A stretch of 64,000 bases of DNA from assembly GCF_964204865.1 (NCBI RefSeq), contig NC_135261.1, forward strand, positions 12,276,001 to 12,340,000, in the 5' to 3' direction. The stretch is from Styela clava (taxonomy: Eukaryota; Chordata; Ascidiacea; Stolidobranchia; Styelidae). A model generated the notes under the pieces. The model was not told the origin of the DNA, made no database searches, and saw only the letters and a program-made list of their open reading frames with translations. Position 1 is the stretch's first letter. Every line of letters begins with the position of its first letter. Positions 57,575 through 64,000 of this stretch are shown here, piece after piece. The translations under genes were made by a program, and so were the position numbers.

Positions 57575-58439
57575 AGTATAGTATTTTAATTCTTCTTCAG
57601 CATTCTTGCATTATACGGAAACACTAGCGCAAAGACATCCAGAGTTAGGATTGGGAGTTAGTCTTGCGCATTCTCTACTGATAGATATATTTCATTGTTT
57701 TCAAATACTGTACCAAAATTAAAACATTGTCAGTCGACAATGAAGGATGCCTTTAAAGATATTTTTGAAAATTTAATGGGGGTCGGGTCGCGCTAGCCTA
57801 CCCACTCTGGTTATGGCCTTGTATAGGCAGCCGACATGCAGCCAAGCTCACGACAAAACACTAAGGATTTTCGAAGTTAGCTGCAACATGAAGGCAGGTC
57901 GGTAAATTTTCACACTCAAATCTGAAGGAAAAAACTGAATCTGAAGGAAAAAATCCCCAAAATGTGAATGTCCCTTTCGACGGTCTTCCCTATCGATGTG
58001 CGCCACGTTTGCATTGTTGTCTTAAATGTTCTATCATATTAGAGTTCAGACGCCCCTAGGCCAGCGATCTGCAATTCAATGGAAATAAAGGCATAAAGCC
58101 AATACTCCTCACTTGTTACACACCACAGTCGGTCCCAAAGTATAAGTAGCGAGCAGTGAAAATGGGCCGCATTAGAAGTGATTCAAGTCTGTCAAAACAA
58201 ACGGTTTTTTTTTTCATTTTTTCCTTTTTTTTTCACCATAAACTGATTTATTGCTTATACGGACCCACTACTACAAAGGAAGTATTGGCGGTTACTGTCG
58301 CGCAACAAAACTTATATTTCGTATTTCCTTCGTCTTCGTCCTAGTAAGAGCTGGATTATTGCATCATAAGTGGATTGAAATGGTGCCAAATGATTCTTTC
58401 AATGCTAAAATTTGCCGACCCGTGCCCTACGCTGTACAC
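57575..58439. other. Intergenic, no gene recognised
   Basis: No supported gene. A short segment around 57780-57850 is GC-richer than its surroundings (GGTCGGGTCGCGCTAGCC). Confidence 0.4.
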
Positions 58440-59217
58440 CAGGGATCGACAACCTTTTGTCGCTAGCGGATCAAAATTAAGGGTTGCAAGTCATTGGCGG
58501 GCGGCACATATTTTTAGAAAGTTAAAATCCAAACGGATGGCCTATGAATCACATTTTTTCACACAGATTAGAAATTAAATTTTGAGCATCGCACGAAGAC
58601 TGCGCCAGCTCGTGAACTCAACTTGGTTGAAAAAAAAAAATTACATTTGATGTGACACTTTTTGTTGCAACACGCTTTTCTAAATTGGGCACTGGATAAA
58701 GCCAAGATTATAAAACATTTCATAAATAGGAATCACTAATCCAACTTCTCAGCTTATTCTTTGGTATGATTTTTTTTTCGAAAATATTTGTTCGCATGCA
58801 TATGTACTTCGAAACATCGATGTGAATTTTTTTTGCATGTTTTGTAAAATTTGGATCGAGTTTTCTATGAAGACAATACTTCTTATAATGAAAATCAAGC
58901 AGTAATACATCTCTCGAATAGAAAATAGATTTATTTCCTCATTGCATTGCATCTCCAAAAAATCCATTTGAATATTTTCGGCGCCACTGAACCCTTTTCG
59001 CTTAGCATCAACTTTTCTGCGTTTTGTTGCCATTTGTCTAATTATAATTAAATTATAGGCTCGTTAAACGAGTAGTTGTGAATAACATACATGGTAGGTT
59101 ATAATATAATTTAGTCTACATGTGTCTCACAATAAATTCTGTTACGTGAAGAATATAATAGTCAAAACATACATTACGGATTATATTACTCCGCGGACCG
59201 TGATTTGCCGACCCCTG
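58440..59217 (-). mobile_element. Internally deleted hAT transposon
   Basis: The ends CAGGGATCGACAACC and GATTTGCCGACCCCTG form hAT-type terminal inverted repeats; the flanks CTGTACAC and CTGTACAG are an 8-bp target duplication with one mismatch. The 778-bp body encodes, on the minus strand, both ends of a transposase with the middle missing (next entry). Confidence 0.88.
58749..59033 (-). pseudogene. hAT transposase, N- and C-terminal ends fused by deletion
   Basis: A 94-codon frame starts MATKRRKVDAKRKGF, like the MxxKRKVDxE start of GTF2IRD2/FAM200-type hAT transposases. It ends KFTSMFRSTYACEQIFSKKKS, like the LFGSTYxCEQxFSxMKxxKS dimerisation motif of the same family. The residues between are too few to hold the catalytic core, so this is a deletion derivative without transposase activity. 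Confidence 0.75.
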
Positions 59218-59821
59218 CTGTACAGCCTTCGTCTATCATTTTTCAGTTGTATAATCTACTTATGATCCATTGTACACTTGGGTATATATAACGTATATCC
59301 GATTGAAGATTACTATCCTACAACATGCTGTCCTAATAAAATAGAAAAGAAGAAGATGTCAAGTTTTAAAATTAAGTTCATTTGTATTTTTGCTTGCATG
59401 AGTTCATCAAAATTTGGAGGAGACATTATTTCCTTCGTCAAGAAGGACAATGTTCCCATTCATTCTCATTTATATCAAATCAGTATTCAAACAACTGGTT
59501 AATATAAACCCTGATTAACAAATAAAAAAGAAGGATGTTCATCATCTGGTTTATTTTTGTCCATTGAACTTCAACCGACCAGCCAGAAACATGCTACATC
59601 AATGCGGTTCTGCCCTTCTAGAAATCCTACGCCACGGCACACCTTACTCTGCTAAATGTTGCTCTGCTCTCATGTTGGCGCTCAAATATTATTTGACTGA
59701 TCTGTCCCATTTATGCAGATTTATATATAAGGACCGGAATCATTCATGATGCCAACCCCCACCTCCTTGCACCCCCTTCCCCCAAACAAATTATCTTCAA
59801 ATTGTATGTGTCTAAAACGAC

Positions 59822-59870
<49 letters not shown>

Positions 59871-60166
59871 ACGTTTTACAAAATAAATTGTCACTGATCC
59901 ACAATGTGAAATAACGGTAAAGATATATAAACTCCAGCTACTCCCTTCCTTAGCTAGATTTTGACGGATATGTAAATTTAATCGTTAGGTATAATTCCCC
60001 TAAAATCTCACTGTACAAAACTACAATGGAAAGTGATATGTACTTTGGCCAGCTTTGGGTGAAGTTATTTCTTAAAGACTAACACAGTACACAACCATAA
60101 CTCTGATATATAACTTCTGTAGTCTTAATATTTAAATGCATTAATTCACTATATATCTATTTGAAA
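59218..60166. other. Intergenic, with microsatellite
   Basis: A 74-codon frame at 59278-59502 includes a hydrophobic start (MSSFKIKFICIFACMSSSKF) but has no splice partner and is left uncalled. Confidence 0.35.
59822..59871. repeat. (TA)n(TG)n microsatellite
   Basis: About 11 TA units followed by about 14 TG units. Confidence 0.95.
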
Positions 60167-60630
60167 TAGGGATGTTTCAAAATTTCAAATCGAAGCGATA
60201 CAACTCAACATCGATTCGATTCAAAGCAATTTCAGAAGAAAACGGCTTGATTTCCGCGCAATCATTGCTTGTAATTCCATGCATTTATTATTTGGATTAT
60301 TTTGAAGGTTCATTTTAGAAGCAAACAATAACTGTACGTTTGGTATTGTTTTCCAACAAAAATTATATGTAATGAGTGTAGGTTTTTGTAACGAAAAACA
60401 AATTTTCTGATCTCATATATATTGGGTATTTCCTTTTTTCTATACTAACTTTAATCATTCTTCAGTTCATAAAACTATTTAATCACAATTTATTCTGTAG
60501 CTGTTCCAAATTCAAAGAAAGTTAACGATGATATGATGCTATACTAAATAGAATCAAATTCAGAAATATTCAAATCGAAACATTCCGATTCGAAATTCCA
60601 TTAGAAAATGAAATATTCGAAACATCCATA
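60167..60630. mobile_element. hAT-type MITE, TAGGGATGTTTC ends
   Basis: The left end TAGGGATGTTTC and right end GAAACATCCATA are inverted. Both flanks read ATTTGAAA, a perfect 8-bp target duplication. The subterminal parts are rich in TTCGAAT-like motifs. 464 bp, no coding content. Confidence 0.85.
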
Positions 60631-61174
60631 ATTTGAAAAGAGTACTAAACCAATTTTATTTTAGTGCTGCTAGACAATGCCAACAGTCTGTATGATTAAA
60701 AAAAAGTAATGAAAGATTTTTTTTTACTTGAGAATGTTTTAATATAACGATTTTGTAATTATTGTATATTAAATAAAATAGGCAAAAAGATTATTCGAAT
60801 GTTTAGAGAGTGATTATATGTTCCAATATTTCAGACTTTATTTACAGCCTATACAGCTTACATTATCACAGGCGCTGAGCATTTTGAGCTGTTGATTCGA
60901 ATCGAATAGTAAATTAGTCGAATCGGTTAAAACGGTAGAGGACGAATTACAATAAAATCACCACACACAATTGAATATCTTCCAAGTGTTCGGGATTTGA
61001 TTAGATTTAAACAAAATATTCGATTAGATCTAAAAATCAATAGTTATTAGAAAATACCCATTACTAATAATAACCAGGGGTATAACTAGTATATAATTCG
61101 TTTTTCTTGTATATTTGTTCTGGGAAACATAATATTCTACACATATTTATATGTGTTCACATATGTTATCATGG
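60631..61174. other. Intergenic, no gene recognised
   Basis: AT-rich, with several GATTCGAATCG-like motifs between 60890 and 61040 that may belong to another decayed hAT-related repeat. No gene. Confidence 0.4.
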
Positions 61175-61737
61175 GTAGTTATAAAAGATTACAGTTTACG
61201 ATTTTGTTTCATCCAATTTTCTAATTTGTTTAGTGCAATAAAATTTATTCATGACATTGTTATAAAACCTAATATATAGTGTAAATAAATATTTGCATTC
61301 TTGCTCTCAAACGTTTTAAAATATTCAAAGGCAAATACTGACAAAATATTTTGTCGGATACTACTAATAAAAACTACATAAAATCTTTATTGAGATGTTT
61401 AAATCTTTGATCTAGTTCGCCAGGGTGCTTTTAACTCTATAGTTTCAAATGAAAAGATTAATTTAGTATTGTGAGTACTTTAGGACTAGGTTATATTCAA
61501 ATCTTCAAATTATAATCTATGAGCCAGAATTGTGTTTGAGGTAACAGTTTTGCACAATTTTCAAATTGAACTATTTTCTGGTCAATTTCAACGAGCAATT
61601 TAACCTGTTTGGAACTATCCGCAATACCTCTTCCACTTCAGAACAAAAATTGAAAAATCAACAATTTATACAAAACATGAAACAGGACCTATCTGCAGCA
61701 TTATTATTTACTGTTGTATTTGGCGAAAATATCAAGA

Positions 61738-61887
61738 GCTAGCACAAACAAAAGAAAGAAGTCAATTACCAATAAAAATATTTAAATCAATTATAAACAC
61801 CATTCAAAAAGCAAGCAATTGAAATACTAGAATACAGTTTGAAGTTTTCTTCCTAATATTTTAGAATATATATATCTATAACATACG
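61738..61887 (+). promoter_or_regulatory. Conserved proximal promoter block of ESTD
   Basis: Same conserved block as before ESTC, somewhat shorter, ending directly at the ATG. Confidence 0.45.
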
Positions 61888-62062
61888 ATGGATTTCAGAG
61901 TATTTGTAGGAAGTATATTATTAGGAATTATAATCACTGGTGGTAAAGCAAACAAGGTCACGGAAGGTTTGCGACTGTTTCTTCCCGATATACTTCGCTT
62001 CGCAAAAGTGGAAAGAGGAAAGTTTACATCGGCCGAAGCTTCTGATTTAGAAAGGATGAATG
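61888..62062 (+). pseudogene. Esterase exon 1 only, gene fragment ESTD
   Basis: Codes MDFRVFVGSILLGIIITGGK and the rest of the exon 1 peptide, collinear with ESTC exon 1 and equally long (175 nt, phase 1). None of exons 2-11 follows before the window ends, 1.9 kb further on. Unspliced reading would continue for four codons (LLYQ, then a stop at 62077-62079), giving a 63-residue secreted-type peptide. It is most simply a truncated duplicate; a short expressed peptide, or splicing onto exons beyond the window, cannot be excluded. Confidence 0.8.
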
Positions 62063-63058
62063 GTTTGTTATATCAATAATATATATTTATTCGCCAATAA
62101 GAAATATGTGGAGACTGATACTAGATCACAGACTTATGACAAAATTATTGTCATCTGTGGCATTTTTTAAGTATATTTTTCGAGTATATGATCTCGGCTG
62201 AGAAACATAAATTAAAATATAAGTGGCTGTTTAGTAAGATAGCAAATCATTAACGAATGTTTTTAAATTTTCGTCTATAGCTATCAATATATATTAGTTA
62301 GAGGATACTATCTCTAAGGATAATGGACTCAGTTGACAGATATGTAGCGTAATAAAGAGCTAAAAAGTTTGGTAATTTAATTGCCGGTCATTGTGTTCCA
62401 AATGTTACTTCAAAAATACTTTCAAACGACGTGAACGTTCAGTTGTATTAGGCCACGAGCCGAGGCCCTGAAAAACGCCTAGAAAGTGAGTTTCGTAGCG
62501 CACATCAGGTAACTACCTGAAAATGATTTTAAAATGTTCCCTAAAAATTTAGTAACAAATATTGCCTCGTTCCCCCTTCCAAAAGTTGCACGTTTTACGG
62601 AAAAGACGCTTTTACTACAAGAAATATGTGCTGCGATCTGTCTTATATTCTCTACATTTTCGGCAATGAACAATGACTTCTGCACGACGTAACAATTGAA
62701 TCGAATCAGCTGTTAGCGAGCGGATGAATATTAGTTATTATTGCTCGACCTTGCGTTGAGTTGGGCAGCCTTTCCACAGCCCTGTTTAGTTATTATTATT
62801 AATTAAGTTATGCTAAGACGTTGTTGAAAAATGTATAAGTAAGTTATTAAACACTTGTAGATCCTTACCACGGATATGGGCCGTGAGACGAAGCCTTGAA
62901 AACGCCCAGAAAATGAGTTTCGTAAAATTCTTCAGTTTCGTGTGAAAATGAACATACTGAACGCATCACAGCTTGTTCCACAATCCTGATGCGAAATTGA
63001 ATATAAGAGGTTCCCGGAAATTCAATAACCATAAGTTTACAACACATACATAAGAACT

Positions 63059-63145
63059 ATGCAATTCGAGAGCCCTACAGCACACTAACACAAATGTATT
63101 CCTGTAATGTTTTGCCTGACCAAAATCGGACTTCCTCAGTCAATC
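63059..63145 (+). repeat. Partial copy of the GTCTGACC MITE family
   Basis: TGCAATTCGAGAGCCCTACA followed by CACACTAACACAAATGTATT and a CTGACCAAAATCGGACTTCC core matches the left half of the 57371-57574 element. Confidence 0.6.
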
Positions 63146-63383
63146 ATAATTTATTAGGTATATTACGAAAAAAATGGCATACATGTAACCAACAACAAAA
63201 AAATACTTTAATTGTGTGACAGGAGTCGCGAGTGACCTCGAAAGCAGCGACACCAACAACGCTGATTCACATTAGCGAATAAATTTTATGTAATAACCAC
63301 AAGCAGTTTATAACAAGAACAGCATAAAAAGCTACATCCGTTTTATAGAAGCTATCAAACGTATTTATTTTTAACCGCTTGAA

Positions 63384-63454
63384 CCCGGCAAGCCGGTTTA
63401 CCGGCTTGTTTGAGTACGCTCTGTGCCCCGGCAAGCCGGTTTACCGGCTTGTTT
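63384..63454. repeat. Two tandem AAGCCGGTTTACCGGCTT palindromes
   Basis: Two identical 28-bp units (63384-63411 and 63427-63454, period 43) each hold a hairpin with 8-bp arms and a 2-nt loop. TTAA lies just upstream at 63371-63374, followed by CCGCTTGAACCC. A TTAA plus CCC-rich subterminal hairpins would fit one end of a piggyBac-like element, but the partner end is not in view. Confidence 0.6.
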
Positions 63455-64000
63455 TTCGTGTCGGAAGGAATCAACTTTATGATCTCGTATCTCAAGAACC
63501 ACAATGAGTATTTAAATAAATTTTAGATTGCATGAAAGCTTGTTATTGGGACTAATTATATTGTAAATATCGGTGCTCTAATATACGATGTTTCAGTAAA
63601 ATTTGCAATTTGAAAGTGCGTATGAAATTATTGTATGATAACAAATATTTAATATAAAGAATTCAGACTTCTTGCCTAAATAGTCACATATTCAATCGGC
63701 AATATATGCGGAGAATTTGAATAGCTTTTTATATACGTATCCAAAACGATTTTACGATGAGCCATTCAAATTTTATGGCCAAATATATTAGATTATCTGT
63801 GATTTAACAGCGACGCTGCGTCAAAATGATGTTCTCATTGAAGAGAGGCTACGTCTCGTCACGCACAACTTTACGTATATTACGCAAATGCAACTAAACG
63901 TGACGATATCCGCAATGACGTTACGTCGAGATGTTATTATTTAAATGTCCGCAGGAAGTAATTAATTAACCCGATGCTACGCATTCAAAATTCGCACTAC

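Larger units (their letters stand above)
61175..62446 (+). repeat. Segmental duplication, ESTD copy
   Basis: Collinear with 48086-49460; ends abruptly inside intron 1, immediately before GGCCACGAGCC. The duplicated part therefore holds only promoter, exon 1 and part of intron 1. Confidence 0.8.
62447..64000. other. Repeat-rich right flank, no gene
   Basis: Starts at the ESTD breakpoint. A motif at 62451-62498 (GAGGCCCTGAAAAACGCC..., ending GAGTTTCGTA) recurs at 62878-62925 with changes. A decayed MITE-family copy lies at about 63059-63145, and tandem palindromes at 63384-63454. No coding region was supported. Confidence 0.5.

Noticed and set aside
62447-62930. tRNA- or SINE-like element for the repeated GC-rich block
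   Set aside because: No A and B box spacing or cloverleaf could be drawn; kept only as an unclassified repeat.

Overview
The window is AT-rich nuclear DNA of a metazoan: genes are split into many small exons with GT/AG introns, coding fraction is low, and hAT-type DNA transposons, MITEs and an L1-like LINE fragment are abundant. The gene style (multi-intron GPI-type esterases, compact introns, transposon debris with GGGGTAAGTCGGAC-like ends) would fit an ascidian-like tunicate, but nothing in the sequence proves the phylum.

Layout. (1) 0-1.7 kb: a short coiled-coil gene on the minus strand. (2) 1.7-9.3 kb: mostly non-coding, with two weak candidate small genes (5.8-6.5 kb plus strand, 7.4-8.3 kb minus strand), a near-perfect 57-bp inverted repeat and an old direct repeat pair. 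(3) 9.36-11.36 kb: a well-supported five-exon gene for a 225-residue secreted cysteine-rich protein with an IL-17/cystine-knot-like tail. (4) 11.5-14.4 kb: a decayed DNA transposon region. (5) 14.5-62 kb: the main content, an array of cholinesterase/carboxylesterase-family (alpha/beta hydrolase) genes. Three complete eleven-exon genes run head to tail on the minus strand (here EST1 14.55-19.72, ESTA 23.94-30.91, ESTB 36.67-43.05 kb), a fourth complete gene runs on the plus strand (ESTC 48.90-55.95 kb), and a fifth copy (ESTD 61.89-62.06 kb) consists of exon 1 and its promoter only. By hand splicing, all four full genes give open frames (662, 661, 659 and 660 codons before the stop) with the same intron phases, an intact Ser/Glu/His triad, a signal peptide and a hydrophobic C-terminus typical of GPI anchoring.

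History that can be read from the sequence: ESTA and ESTB lie in two tandem units of about 12.47 and 11.97 kb. Both carry the same hAT insertion in the 5' flank, while ESTC and ESTD keep the empty site. ESTB lost about 0.56 kb of intron 4. The head-to-head junction between the ESTB unit and ESTC is occupied by a truncated LINE. Several other hAT insertions (20.1, 55.3, 58.4, 60.2 kb) have recognisable terminal inverted repeats and 8-bp target duplications, and two of them retain pieces of transposase.

The esterases probably act as secreted or cell-surface ester hydrolases. Their nucleophile elbow is G-D-S-A-G (EST1) or G-N-S-A-G (ESTA, B, C) rather than the cholinesterase G-E-S-A-G, and the Trp-containing choline-site segment is not seen, so acetylcholine need not be the substrate. 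All calls are from reading the sequence; no database search was possible.
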